Assembly: GCA_963995505.1 (NCBI GenBank)
Contig: OZ023184.1
Location: 14,692,228 to 14,756,227 of the forward strand
Source of the DNA: Hypericum androsaemum
Lineage: Eukaryota > Streptophyta > Magnoliopsida > Malpighiales > Hypericaceae
Direction: 5' to 3'
DNA length: 64,000 nucleotides
Below the pieces are notes generated by a model. That model searched no databases and was not told the DNA's origin. It was given only the letters and a program-made list of their open reading frames with translations. Below, piece by piece: positions 42,839 to 55,129 of the stretch; position 1 is the first letter of the stretch, and the number at the start of each line of letters is the position of its first letter. Both the position numbers and the translations under genes were made by a program.

Positions 42839-45692
42839 ATGGCCATGGACACTAACTCCGCCCCATACATGGTGGAAGATTTCCATGGCGTAATCCAAAT
42901 CTACAGCGACGGTACCGTAACTAGGTCAACGAAGAAAATCGACGACCTTGTACCGGCCGTACACGAAGATTCCGTCCTTTTCAAGGACTGCCTCTTCGAC
43001 GAGGCCCGCGACCTCAACCTCCGCCTCTACAAGCCCGGACCGCCACCTCCGAACGGCGAGAAAATCCCCGTTTTGGTCTATCTCTATGGCGGCGGCTTTT
43101 GCGTCGGGTCTAGGGTTAGGCCAAGTTACCACAACTCCTGCCTGAGGCTGTCCTCCGGGCTCAACGCCCTCGTCGTTGCCCCGGACACGCGGCTTGCGCC
43201 GGAGAGCAAGATCCCGGAGGCGGTGGAGGACGGGTTTAGAGCCATGAAGTGGCTACAAGGGCAGGCCTTGATGGGTGGGGCAGGGGATGCATGGCTCAAC
43301 AGTGGGGAGGTTGACTTTGGTAGGGTTTTTGTGGTTGGTGATTCCTCCGGCGGGAACATAGCTCACCACTTGGCGGTTGGGCTCGAGGAGGGATCCGGCG
43401 GGTTGGCGCCGGTTCGGGTCCGAGGCTATGTGATTATGTCGCCGTTCTTTGGCGGGGTGGCTAGGACCAGATCCGAGGAGGGAACGAGGGAGATTACGTT
43501 GACCCTAGAGATCCTTGACGGGTACATACAATTTCTCTAACATGATTTTTTTAATAAATTATATTACTTTTATTATTTTTGGAAAAAACAATAAAATCTC
43601 ATTTAGATTTAATATTCAAATCATATCAACATAAACACTTTCTAAAAAATATTTAATATAAATTAGATACTACTATAATTAACACAGATGATACAGTTAC
43701 ATTTTTTTGTATGCGAGAGACAATTTCTGTTGTTAAAAAAATTTTAAAAAAATTATTCACACCTGAATATATATATATATGTATATATATATACACACAT
43801 ACACACACATAAAACTTTAGTTTTCTAATCTGAACTTATTTTTTATGGTTCAAAGTAAAATATAAAATAGAAATTAATTATTTTATCTGAAATTCTTCAA
43901 TAATATGATTGAATTTCAACTTATAAAACACAATAAATACATTTAAGTTTCAATTATTCGATCGACCCCTGACGTTCGGGTGTGTCCAAAGTGTTTAGTC
44001 AGCACATTCATCGATTCGATAATCAATAATGGTGGCAACCTTTTCATATTATATTTGATTAATTAAGATCCAGCGATAAAGATGGATCAGGAACCGACAA
44101 TTTGGGAAAATAGTGGAACCCAAAATTCAAATTCGATCTCTCCCAAAAAAATATCACCTTTTGCATTATAAATACACCAAAATCTATCACAATTAACAAA
44201 ATAAAACTCAATACTAACTAAAAAATTTTAGAATAATGAGGATCTCGTATCCATGGCCATGAACCGGCGGTTTATGTTTCGGAGAAATCTTCACCCTTTA
44301 GGTAACTATCCTCGGTATATGTTGTGATATTATATTGCGTTTCATTCTATGGTTTGGAAAAAGATTTTTGTCCAAATCTATGTTTCGCGCAGGAAATGGA
44401 TAGGAGAAATTTGAAAAATTTTCTGAGCCCACTCCCAATTTTTTCCATGGGTCAGAAAATTTTATCCAATGACAAAAATCTCTTCTGATATATTTTTACC
44501 ATATTATCCTAAACTCTTTTCTTTTTTTATTTCTTCACCAAGATTAACTCAATTAAGACTAATTATTTTCTCTAACATATAATTTTCATGTCTCATATAC
44601 AAATTTTTTAATTTGGATTCAAATATTTAATATTTGTATACTCATTTAAATATCTAAATTTTTATTTTGGATACAAATCCATATAAAGATATAAACTAGT
44701 TTATTCAGATATTTGATTAATACATATATATTTACCATGATAGTATTTTAATGAGGCCTTCGTAAAAAGGAATTTAACACACAACTTCATTGTACACTTT
44801 ACATGTACCAAGGATTCTTAATAATACTTATACCTTTACAAAAACATACATATTTATTGTACATATTCGTAAATATAACTGCGATGATCCAAAATTGTAA
44901 AGATTTTTTTTGAAAGATTTAGTTTTGATATTGATTTTTTATGCAAGAATTTTGTTTTTACGGTACAATATTTTTTAGTATACCTACGATGATCAATTTT
45001 ACTCGGATTAATGAATATTCTTTTTTGTTGTGATGAAGGATAATTTTGTCTTTAACAAAATTTTAGACTGAAATGTTACATGTACCAAATAGAGTATTTG
45101 ACTAAATGTTCAATAATGTATTGAAGTTATCAAACACATGACAAGACAGTTAGAACAAACATGTTTGTCAAGTACTGTTCAACTTCAATCTTATATCTCT
45201 AATCCTGTCCAGAATATACCAAACATTGTCTTAAGATTCGAACACCAAACCTATTTTAGAGTAACTATCTCAATAATATTTTTATGTTAGTAAGTTTGAA
45301 CTCAATAACTTTTAAATAAATGAAAGTTTGTTATCACGCTTGCATTACAATAGAAGAAAACCTGATTCAATATTTTCGTGGGCTGTAGGTTCTGGAGGCT
45401 GTGTATCCCCAAAGGCGAAAGTAGAGACCACCCTCTAGTGAATCCATTTGGATCCATGAGCCCAGATTTGGAGCCCGCGGATCTGGATCCAATACTATGC
45501 ATAGTTGGGGGCTGCGAACTGTTAAAGGATAGAGCCAAAGACTACGCAATGAGGTTGAAGGCGTTGGGGAAGAAGATTGAGTACGTCGAGCTTGAGGGGA
45601 AGCAGCATGGCTTCTTCACCAAGGATCCCTACTCGGAATACGCGACTCAAGTTTTACGGGTCATCGAAAAATTTATTCTTAGAACGAATTGA
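42839..45692 (+). CDS. Carboxylesterase, CXE15-like (copy b), with altered oxyanion motif
   Basis: Paralogue of the gene at 12565-17026, same strand and same phase-2 intron position. Exons 42839-43521 and 45389-45692 (intron 1,867 bp, GG|GTACAT ... GTAG|G) give 328 residues. GDSSGG (167-172) with nucleophile Ser169, the C-terminal KQHGFF histidine and GGCELLKD (acid aligned as Glu) are present. Two conserved places differ: the oxyanion-hole motif HGGG is YGGG (83-86), and PDYRLAPE reads PDTRLAPE (Thr117). The frame is otherwise intact over both exons, so this looks like a divergent enzyme or ligand-binding relative rather than a pseudogene. A second ATG two codons downstream (M3) could also serve as start. 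Substrate not deducible. Confidence 0.9.
43766..43812. repeat. (AT)n/(AC)n microsatellite in the intron of carboxylesterase b
   Basis: Alternating AT dinucleotides followed by ACAC/CACA runs, within the 1.9 kb AT-rich intron, which otherwise shows no recognisable element. Confidence 0.8.
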
Positions 45693-46432
45693 CGGAAATC
45701 CGATATTCAAATCTTGTAATGCTACACTGCTACATCTTAGAACGGATCTTCTTTTACTTTATGTATAATAAGTTATTGTCGGAAATCTTTTTTTTTTTTG
45801 TGCTAGTGAATTGCCGATCCAATTTATAAGCGAAACAAAATTTATGGGCTTCTATCTTTGTAAACAAAATTTGATACTTCTTGCTTATATTAAAACTTAA
45901 TTTAAATACTTTGTTGGTTGATTCAATGTTATGCTACTCTCTAATCCCTTATTTATACACTTACCGCATTTTTTATAGGAAAAAGCTTTATTCACCCAAT
46001 TGAAATTTACGTATTTACAATTTGGACGTTAAAATTCCTCGTACTTACCGCATTTTCTGTGCATGTTTACATGCATTTTCTATAATTGCGATCCAAAGTC
46101 CTTGGTTTGTATAATTGAAATAAAAATGAGCGCATTACCGAACTAAACCTCTTTATCCCGTACTAATTTTCTACTTAACCACTGCAACTACAATCGAACG
46201 CCTTCGGTTCTAGCCACTAAATTAACACCTTTTATTAGTTTTCAGTTATCTAATTCAATAACAAACAGTGATAATAGTTGCTCAGTTTGAGTTATTCGAG
46301 TTCTATTTATATTTATAGGTAACGAACTTATCTTGCATATTTTTTTAAATTTTTTTCACTTAGTAGTTAATTAAAAATTAGAATTGATTTTATCGAATAG
46401 AGGAACAATAATAAATTATGTTGTTCCTTGTG
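45693..46432. other. 3' flank of carboxylesterase b
   Basis: AT-rich; no gene or element seen before the solo LTR. Confidence 0.5.
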
Positions 46433-46437
46433 TATAT

Positions 46438-48077
46438 GTAAAGACCAAGAAACTAAAATAGGAATTTCAAAACTTGTGGGGGAGTAATCAATAATTTACC
46501 AAGTTACCAGGCACCACCACGTAATTTGGAAAACCCTAATATGGAATCCTAAAATTTTGCCTATAAAAAGACCTTTCAGAAATCCTACCTCGGGGCCCCC
46601 CATCTCAACTCATTTTATTAGATGTTCTAAGGTGGAAGAGACGATCCAAGTAGACTGAGGAGCGAAGTTAAAGATGACGTTACACCACGAGATGCTAAAA
46701 AACTCGAGGAGAAATCGAAGAGTAGAAGATACTTGATTAACGGTATTAGGACATCGTAGAGGTTGAGGTAAGTTCGAATCTCATCTGACTATGGAACCGA
46801 TTTGGCATGTTATAATTCTGGTGTGCGAACCCTAATTATTTGTGCGACCTTGTATAGGGTACAGCTTGTACTGGTTTTAAATTATATATTTTTATTAGGT
46901 TCCATGTTTCCGCAAAGATGAACCGATTTGCATGTGTCGATTTATAGTTTATAATAAATTGCTATTGGGTTCTTTCCTGTGGCTATTGTATAACGTCCAT
47001 GGCTACTGTAATGCATATTATAAATACATGAAATGTGTTAATTGGTTTGAAGCATTTCCTGTTCATGTTTCAGAAATTAAATGATGATTAGTATATGTAC
47101 TGCCTGAATATATTACACGGAATGGATTTGGTCTAGTGTTGATTCACGAATTTCGGAAATTAATTGGGTATAGTGAGTTTGTTTGATTTCTTTGTTATAT
47201 GATTTGTTCCTGTTCTACTCTGATATAAAATTTATTCGATTCTATTTTGTTCTGCTCGATTCGTTTCTGTCCTGTTCTGCTCTGTTTTGTACTGTACTGG
47301 TCGAGATTATCCATACACTACTGTGCCCATAGAGTATTCTGTATGACTTTCATACTCTATGCGAGTGTAGAGGATATCTGTGCCCTGTGGTGAGAATCCC
47401 TTCCGCTTCTGTGCCTTATAGCGCAAGGGGTATCTACTGTGCCCCACAAGATCCCGATATTTATTTGTTCTGTACTGTACTGGTCGGGTTTATCCCTACA
47501 CTACTGTGCCCATAGAGTATTCTGTATGACTTTCATACTCTATGCGAGTGTTGAGGATATCTGTGCCCTGTGGTGAGAATCCCTTCCGCTTATGTGCCTT
47601 ATAGCGCAAGGGGTATCTACTGTGCCCCACAAGATCCCGATATTCGTAGCTCCGGAGTTGTGTCTCTTGTTGTGTCCTGTGTTAAAATTGTGTACTGAGC
47701 TGTGGAGTTTTGTCTGTGCTATGATGTTTACTGATTCTGAATTTGATATTGTGTTATGCTAAGATGTGGCCATAAGTGTGAATTGATGTGCTATATCTGT
47801 TGATTGTGAGTTCGGCTTACTGAGTTGCGTAATCTCAGCAAAATACGCCATTTTGTTTCAGATGCGACAGGGACGGATCGGGTATGAGAGCTAGAGGCGA
47901 GGACATGCATTTTATTTTATTCAGTTCGAGAATTTACTTTTCAGCTTAAGACTTTTCATTGGTGTTTAAATAATTATTGCCGGATTTAAGGAAGGATTTA
48001 TAAATTGAGAAATGATGATGCCTTGCAGAGACATTTACTCCGCGGCGGTTGACATGCCAGATTATCGGGGCGTGACA
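46438..48077 (+). mobile_element. Solo LTR (about 1.64 kb, probably Gypsy-type) with 5-bp duplication
   Basis: Begins TGTAAGACC / TGTAAAGACC and ends GGGGCGTGACA, an ending common in plant Gypsy LTRs. Pentamer GTATA stands on both sides (46433-46437 and 48078-48082). CCTATAAAAAGACC near 46561 is a good TATA box for LTR transcription. No internal region, primer site or polypurine tract is attached, as expected after recombination between two LTRs. An internal 183-bp duplication is listed separately. Orientation is taken from the TATA box. Confidence 0.85.
47291..47656. repeat. 183-bp tandem duplication inside the solo LTR
   Basis: The unit starts ACTGTACTGGTCG at 47291 and again at 47474 and includes TGTGCCCATAGAGTATTCTG and AAGGGGTATCTACTGTGCCC. 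The two copies are nearly identical, with about four differences. Confidence 0.9.
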
Positions 48078-48535
48078 GTATATATGTTCATGACTTGACT
48101 GATTAACGAAACATAATATTTCAGTAATAATACAAATGCAGAAGACAACAAAAATCATACAAGTAAACAGCCTGCCAGAAAGATACTATTGTTAAACAAC
48201 AAAAACGGAGCTCCCAACTTTTTTTTGAAATAGGAGGTCTCAAAGTCCATGAATTTAAAATATAAATAGTTTAATTCATGTAGGGTTGGTGTAGTATCCA
48301 ATCTTCATGGAACATATAATATTAAAACAATTCATTAACTTAAAATAATAACGTCAATAATTTAAAAATCTATTAAGCTAGCCGTGATTTCCCTCAAAAT
48401 AAATAGACACGATGAGAGAATCGTAATTTTACAACATGTACTTGGATCGACAGAGAAATATGTTGCTCTAATTTAAACAATAGCTCTTGAGAACTGATAT
48501 ATATTTATTAAAATAATTTTGTCACTTTTAAATAT

Positions 48536-48700
48536 TTATGTTGAGAATCTCACATCGCTTAGTACCTGAGTGGGAGGTAAGTTTATAAGTGTGAAAAATC
48601 CACCAATCTATTGTCTCAAGCTTTTGGGTTGGATATTGAGATTCTAACATAGTATCAGAGCGGGTTGATCTCGTGCCCATTGTGAACTCGTACAACCCGA
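48536..48700 (+). repeat. Degenerate LTR fragment with primer-site-like end
   Basis: GAGAATCTCACATCGCTTAG ... GAGATTCTAACATAGTATCAGAGC: the last part resembles an LTR end followed by TGGTATCAGAGC with one change. Related fragments occur at 32580-33060 and, inverted, at 58680-58805. Confidence 0.55.
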
Positions 48701-49590
48701 GATTAGATATGAAGATTCTAACAATCTAGTCCACTTGAACTTAAGTTAGTTGTTCCTCAAAAAACTTCAGTGAGTCGGTTTAATAAATAATGAAACAATG
48801 TGTTTCTTTTACTGGTTTAGAAACTTCATAAACAGTGATAATCTCACTGAAGTTATTAGCAAATATCAATTTAATTAGATTTTAATGGCGGGAATATGTT
48901 ATCTCTGTTTTTTTTATGGCTAGTCTTTGACAAAAACAAAGTGGAATTTGAAATTGTAAGTCGTCATTCAAATTCGAGAACACGTGATCAATTGCCAAAC
49001 AGGTTTTGGTCTGATGGATTTGTTATAATTCTGAAAGATACAGATACCAGTCCAATTATTAGCGAAGTTGGAGGTTTAAAAATGGAAAATCGCACACCGG
49101 GCCTTCACCATAAAAAGTTAAATAAATTTTTACATGAGAATAGTGTGATTTAAATTTAAAAACGCATTATTGACGAGAGTGAAATATTTTTAAATTGATA
49201 TCAAAGTGATTTTAACTTTTTGACCATTTAAAAAAAAATACCTCTAAGTTTCGTAAAATAAATTAGAAAAATATTAAAATAATAAAAAGATAGTTTTCCG
49301 AAAGTTTCCCACTCTTTTTTCATCTCGGCGAACATCCCCTCTGACCCCTGACCCCATTACTGTCTTGGTTCGAACCCAAATTTTATATTTTACTCCATTT
49401 TGAATATTTTCAAATTCAAAATATTGTTTACGTGCCAATTATAAAAATCTATATTATCTGATCAATATATAATAAACAACAGTAAACTTGGATATAAGTA
49501 CATAAAATTACAAATTCTAAAGTGAATTTCAACCATATAAAAATAAGTTAACTCCACTTCCTAATATTGCAGGTAGAGAATATACTTCAC
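48701..49590. other. Spacer upstream of the GTD-binding gene
   Basis: AT-rich. The plus-strand frame at 48896-49153 (85 residues) has no domain and no good context, so I do not call it. Confidence 0.45.
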
Positions 49591-49862
49591 TATAAATAAC
49601 TCTTGGACAGTTTTTAAAAAAATTGGCGGGCGGTCAAGGAAAACCCAGAAAGCTAAAAAAAGGCAAATATAGGCAGCGGGAATTAGTTGGTAAATTACCA
49701 AACCAACCCTGTCCTAGTCATCGTCCCCTTCACCAACAAAAGACCCCGGGCACGCTCCCCGAAACGGACACCGAGTCCGAGTAAAACGACATCTCCCCAA
49801 AAATAACCAACCTCCCACCTCCTCCACTCCCCTTCCCCTTCCCCTCTCCTCTCCTCCCTTCA

Positions 49863-49902
<40 letters not shown>

Positions 49903-50446
49903 CGAAAAAGCCACACGCGCAGAAATTCTAGGGTTTCGTATCGCCCATTCTCTCTCTCTCTCTTTGTTCTGTTTCGCGCCGGTGATCTCCAACCCTCTGT
50001 ATTTTCGTTTCTCTTTTTTTTTCTTCTCTCTTTTCTTTATTCCAAAGGAGAAAAACCGTCGCCGCCGACTTCCCGAGGGAATTCTTCAGCTCGCGCGAGC
50101 TTCTTCTCCAGCTTCGGAAAAGTCTTTCCCCTTCCTCATTCTCCTATTGTTGTTGTTGTATGTTGATTTTTCTGGAGAGTTTTTTTTAATTTATTTTTTG
50201 TTTCTTATTTTGCCTAATTCCTTAGGTAAATGGGAAGAAAAGAAATTTCCGGAATGAATTTATTTTTGTATTGGGAATATCCGTGAGATTATTCGTTTTT
50301 CTTTGACCAATTTCTTATTGTTTTGCATTTTGGAAAATGTAGGTGTTTTTTTTTTCGGGGAAATAAATATTAATGTCGCGTGGGAATCAGCTCATAATTT
50401 GGAATTAGAGAAAGGAGGGGGAAACTTTTAATTTCGGATAGAGAGG
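49591..50446 (+). promoter_or_regulatory. Probable promoter and long 5' leader of the GTD-binding gene
   Basis: TATAAATAAC at 49591 is a TATA candidate. A GA-dinucleotide tract (49866-49900) and CT-rich stretches (about 49950-49966) follow, then a T-rich region to the ATG at 50447. GA/CT tracts are common in plant 5' leaders. The T-rich part (about 50150-50400) could be an intron in the leader. Confidence 0.4.
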
Positions 50447-52490
50447 ATGGATTCTGACGCCTACTCGATATTGCCTCTGGCTTTGCCTACGTCAGATCTG
50501 GCGAAATGCTGCAACTGCGGTTGTAGTTGCTCTTTGGGAGCCGGTGTCTCGTCCGGGTCATGGTTTCATTCCGTGAAGAGGAAGCACGATGAGTTTGAGA
50601 GCCCGAGTACGTTCTTTGTGCCCGGGCTTGATCTGGCGTTGAACCAGAACCCGAGAGTGCAGATTGAGAATGAATGTGACGCGTTGCGAGAGACGGTTAG
50701 TAGCCAGCAGGCAGCGATACAGGATTTGTATACGGAGTTGGAGGAGGAGAGGAATGCCTCCTCCAGTGCCGCAAATGAGGCCCTGTCTATGATATTGAGG
50801 CTGCAGAGGGAGAAGGCGGAGGTGCAGATGGAGGCCAGGCAATTTAAACGGTTTGCAGAGGAGAAGATGGCACACGACCAGCAGGAGTTTGTCGCTATGG
50901 AGGATCTTTTGTACAAAAGAGAACAGGCCATCCAGTCGCTAACTTGTGAGGCGCAGGCTTATAAGCACAGGATGCTAAGCTACGGGCTTTCGGAGGCTGA
51001 AATGGAAGGAGAGAAGGGCGGGTTCAACCGCAGCACAAGCATGAACGATAATCTGGATGGTTCCCAGTTTGACTTTCCAGTCTATGATTATCCTCCCCTG
51101 AAATGCTCTTTTAATGAGAACCCAACTCCTTTCGAAGGTGATGATGATATTATTGACATTGATAAATATGCATTCGGTGAAACTCCTCGTGCTAGGGACC
51201 ACTTGAAGAACTTGGAATATAGGATCTATCAGATGGAGAAAACTCCCAGGAGCAATCAAATGAACGGTGATCTCTTTGGTTCGAAGAATGTTATGGAAAA
51301 GGTTATTGATGGCCACTCTCCCAGACGCCCAAAACATAGCAGGAGGTTCTCGACGGACAGTTCAAATTCATTCTTCGGGGCCACTAGAGAAATTTGTTCT
51401 GATATTGGAGCTGATTCTCCCAGTTTCAGGGTGAAAAATAGCTTCAAGAAGATGGATTATTTTCCCAAGGAAGAAGAGCGCCCATCTACCCGAAAATTAG
51501 ATAACGCATCAGTGTTTGCAGATGACATGAGTGACAGAGTGTACACTATTGATTCTGTATATAACGGGGCAACTTCTACCGGTGCAGCAGAACCAAAACC
51601 GGGTGTAGGGGCTTTTGAAGATTTTCTATCCACTCCAAGGGAACCTGATTTTAGTGATCCTGATATCAAAAAGCTCTATGCAAGGCTTCACGCGCTTGAG
51701 GCTGATAGGGAGTCTATGAGGCAGGCAATCATTTCGATGCGAACTGATAAAGCTCAGATGGTATTGTTGAAAGAAATAGCTCAACATTTGTACAAGGATA
51801 TGACTCCGGAAAGGCCAATGCCTATCAGTAAACAACCTGTTATTCGAAGCTTCGGTTTCATCTCTGTTGTCAAGGTAATTAATACAGCTAAACGCCTAAT
51901 TTTTCTTATGCTTTTGTCTGCTAAACTTTATGCAACAATGTATGAAACCTTGTGACTAAATTGATTATATGATAACGTCAAAGAGTTGATCTTAGGTCTA
52001 ATAAGCTAGTCAGATCTTGCAACAAATAGTGTTGGTGTCTGTAAATTAAATTTTGTTTGCTCTCTTGATAGATATTTGTTATATTGATGATTTTTTATTT
52101 TACAATTGCAGTGGGTAGCCTCCTTCGTGTTTTGGAGGAAGAAAGCTCGCCAAAACAAGTAAGTTAATGACATGTTCATCTCAAGAGGTTGCACTAGTTT
52201 GTTTTTGTTCGTCTACTTCCCTCGATCTGTTTTCTCTGCCGAAGAATTTTCCTCTGCATCTATCTTGTTTAATAATTAAGAGAAACAATGCTTGCTCGGA
52301 GAAATTTCACCATCCCAATTAGAACTTATACTACGCATTCAAAGATCGGTCGCAGTATCTTTATCTCATCAGTTTCTGGAACTGCAGGAACATGTTTGGA
52401 ATTTCAGCCAGCAGCGCCGGCTTGCTCATGCTCCTAGACAAAAGCCCCCGTTCAAGGCAGCGGAGATGCCTCTCAAGTACACAAGTGTGA
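50447..52490 (+). CDS. GTD-binding (DUF593) protein, MYOB7-like myosin adaptor
   Basis: Exons 50447-51874, 52112-52158 and 52388-52490 (GT-AG, phases 0 and 2) give 525 residues, close to Arabidopsis MYOB7 (At5g06560, from memory). The GTD-binding coiled coil spans about 74-180 (ENECDALRETVSSQQ, LYTELEEERNASSSAANEAL, LRLQREKAEVQMEARQFKR). This domain binds the globular tail of class XI myosins, so a role in linking myosin to vesicles is inferred. The N-terminus has a cysteine-rich CCNCGCSCS (21-29). The middle is acidic and Ser-rich without known domain. A second coiled coil lies near residue 410-450 (LYARLHALEADRESMRQAI). Near the C-terminus FGFISVVKWVASFVFW may sit in or on a membrane. No lesion seen. 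Confidence 0.9.
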
Positions 52491-53219
52491 GTGACCATTC
52501 ATTCCTTGCACCCAATGGAACCCGACTTTTCAACGGATGGGTTGACGAAGATTGGATTTTGATCGTCGCTGTTGCATTCAATCAAATGTGGATTCTTCTT
52601 CCTGGTTGCTGCAGATCTAAATATTTTTATGCAGTGTTTCTACGGTATGCTTTGCTTTTGTTGGTTATTTGGGGTTTAGCTCAAAAAGTTTAACGTCGCT
52701 TTGACCTTCCTCGTCTGTATATTGCGCATTCTTGTAAAATTAGCGATTGAAAATTGCAATTGGCTATTTTTGTCTCAGTCAAGAAATTGGATTATCCATC
52801 ATTTTCCCTAAAAAAATTCATGGCAGTCTACGGTCAACGCCGGCATACTGCCTCCTGTCTGAAAATTCGATGTCCTCATGTTTATAATTTTTTAAAATCA
52901 ATTTCTTTACTCTTTGACCATGCCACTGATTTCCTAATTTCTGGCATCACTATGAATATAGAATTTATACGAGAAATTACCGTTGTCCTTCATCGTTAGG
53001 CCATCCGATTCCTTACATGTAGAACCATTTCGTTTTGACCTTTTTTATTAAAACCACCAAGAACAATTTCTAGTTGGGTTGGACTATAGAAGAATATCCG
53101 CCATGTCCCCTCGCTGGGATTGAAGTGACGGGCTACGCCTGCCCGTCCCGTCCTTCACATGTTGGCCGCACTCCGCAGGCCACGGTGGGCCCCACAGGTA
53201 AGGTATCAAAAAGAATTCA
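52491..53219. other. 3' flank of the GTD-binding gene
   Basis: No gene. The frame to 52693 is read-through past the GTD-binding stop. A GC-richer patch (53095-53200, CGGGCTACGCCTGCCCGTCC) precedes the Mutator-like element and is not identified. Confidence 0.5.
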
Positions 53220-53228
53220 AAAAATAAA

Positions 53229-54315
53229 GGGAAAATTACTCTCAAGTCCCCCGGGTTTGCTTAAATATACTCAAAAGTCCTTCCTGTTTGCAAAATACAC
53301 GCCGATGTCCCTCTTGTTTGATTTTATTATACTTTTAGGTCCTGGCGCATGCTAGCAGCTCTTTTTTCATTTTTGTCATTCAAATGATCAAAATACCCTT
53401 AGAACAAAAATAAAAAAAAACTGCTGACATCATCTCTTCTTCTTCCTCCTAAAAAATTTCCAATTCCGGGCACCGGTAGGAGCCATGCTCATCAAGTACA
53501 TTTTTCGAGCAACCAAATCCGATTAGCCAACCATACGCAAACTAAACCCAAACACTCATTTTGTTTACTGCAATTGCCATTTACTTCAGATTCAACAACT
53601 CAAAAAATAAGTTCTCGAGAAATAGACTAACATAATTAACCCACTATCCGGTGCGGCGGTAGAGGTGGAGCACGGGGAACTCCACGATGGTGAGTATACT
53701 CGCGGCAACGAGAACTTCATCCCGTTGAACTTCCCCTTGCCCTCGCTCCTCATGCTTAGCGAGAACTCGGAGTTGGCGCCGCCCTCGTCGCCGCGGTCGA
53801 TCGTAATCGTCAGGGAGATCGGTCCAAATCCCTCTCGTCCTCCATCGAATCGTCAAGCCCCACCGACTCATACTGGTCGTCCTCCGGTTCGGGGGTCTTC
53901 GGCTCGTCCCGGATGATCGTGGGGTCCACGGCGGCCTCGTCCTCATCGTCAGTGTAACTCTGGTTAGGTTTAGTTGAGCTTCAAGATTTGGGTTTAGTTG
54001 AGCTTCGAGATTTGGGTTTAGTTGAGCCACGACGGCGGCCTCGTCCTCATCTTCAGTGTAAATCGACGCTTTTTTCCGATGATGGGAGGAAGATGAACTG
54101 GTTGAGGGTTTGGTCATCGGAGAAGAAGAGATGATGTCACTATTTTTTTAAGGGTATTTTTGTCATTTCAATGACAAAAAAGAAAAAAAACCCTCATTTA
54201 GGAACTCGAAAGTATAATAAAATCAAATACGAGGGACGTCGGCATGTATTTTGCAAACAGTAAAAACTTTTGAGTATATTTAAGCAAACCTGAGAGACTT
54301 GAGAATAATTTTCTT
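53229..54315. mobile_element. Mutator-like element with long inverted ends and a GC-rich core (Pack-MULE candidate)
   Basis: Inverted ends of about 215-225 bp: GGGAAAATTACTCTCAAGTC at 53229 and, inverted, AAGAAAATTATTCTCAAGTC ending at 54315. The 9-bp sequence AAAAATAAA flanks both sides exactly (53220-53228, 54316-54324), the length typical of Mutator. It encodes no transposase. The interior (about 53640-54117) is GC-rich and gene-like, unlike the AT-rich ends, as in elements that have picked up host gene fragments. The low complexity of the duplication is a caution. Confidence 0.8.
53644..54117 (-). pseudogene. Gene-like fragment inside the Mutator-like element
   Basis: A 157-residue open frame begins Ser/His/Lys-rich (TSSSSSHHRKK) followed by an acidic segment (YTEDEDEAAV), then becomes Arg/Pro-rich. 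In another frame, 53950 to about 53644 reads more like real protein, with a second YTDDEDEAAV followed by IIRDEPKTPEPEDDQYESVG. A ~29-bp segment (54032-54060) is duplicated at 53928-53956, with three copies of a 24-bp GGTTTAGTTGAGCTT unit between. This fits a captured exon with internal duplication and frameshift. I cannot identify the parent gene. Confidence 0.5.
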
Positions 54316-54324
54316 AAAAATAAA

Positions 54325-55120
54325 AAACGAATTCAACATGACAGCAGCGATTTATAATTTGTATTTAAATTCGTTCTTCTATTAATCTGATACGAATCAT
54401 AATTTTGATTATTAAAATTCAAAAAATTATAATTCAAATCCGTACAAATTCAAATAATAATCACCCATGTACCTATGGGGCGTGAGCTTTGATTTGATGT
54501 CTATGTTAACTTCTTTAACTAACCCGACACGCGAATACGAAAAGCGTCGAAAAAGGCGAATTTCAATTGCCATTAGTCTGATTGGCTAACTTTATTGCTA
54601 TGTGTCACCATCACAAGCTACCCTTCTATTGCCCCACTACAAATATCTTTGAATTCAAATTACACAAGTTTTGCCAGTTGTACAAATGGTAAAATATTTA
54701 AATTTATTAATAGAAATTTTAAATTTAAATTTTACGAACATAAAAGATATTAATTGAAGAGTCACAAATCTATCGACATTATTTTTGTGACATTTTATAA
54801 TTAGAGTTATAATATTTTTCTAGGCTTGAACCTAATTTTTTTAAGTGTCTTAGAAGTCTTTCATTAAAGTAGAACATTACAAGACATAATCATAGAAATT
54901 AAATACAAAAATATAACAATATAACAATAGAAAATACGAAGATAGTAGTTATAACACCATACGTTATCATAAGCTACTTGATGGTACAGTTAACAACTTT
55001 GGTCACATTAACAGTTTCAAGAACTCAGATTCCCTTTATAAAAGAGGTGGATGCTTGACTGAAGCATTGTTAATACGAAGTTCACTTAACACATATTGAG
55101 TCACACACAAATTACAATAC
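54325..55120. other. Spacer between the two Mutator-like elements
   Basis: AT-rich; includes a copy of the AATTCAAATTATAATTC-type repeat near 54350-54470. No gene. Confidence 0.5.
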
Positions 55121-55129
55121 AATAAGAAA

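Noticed and set aside
42926..43359. Overlapping antisense and shifted frames in carboxylesterase b exon 1
   Set aside because: GC-rich shadow frames of the real exon.
48896..49153. 85-residue plus frame upstream of the GTD-binding gene
   Set aside because: No homology recognised and no supporting signals.
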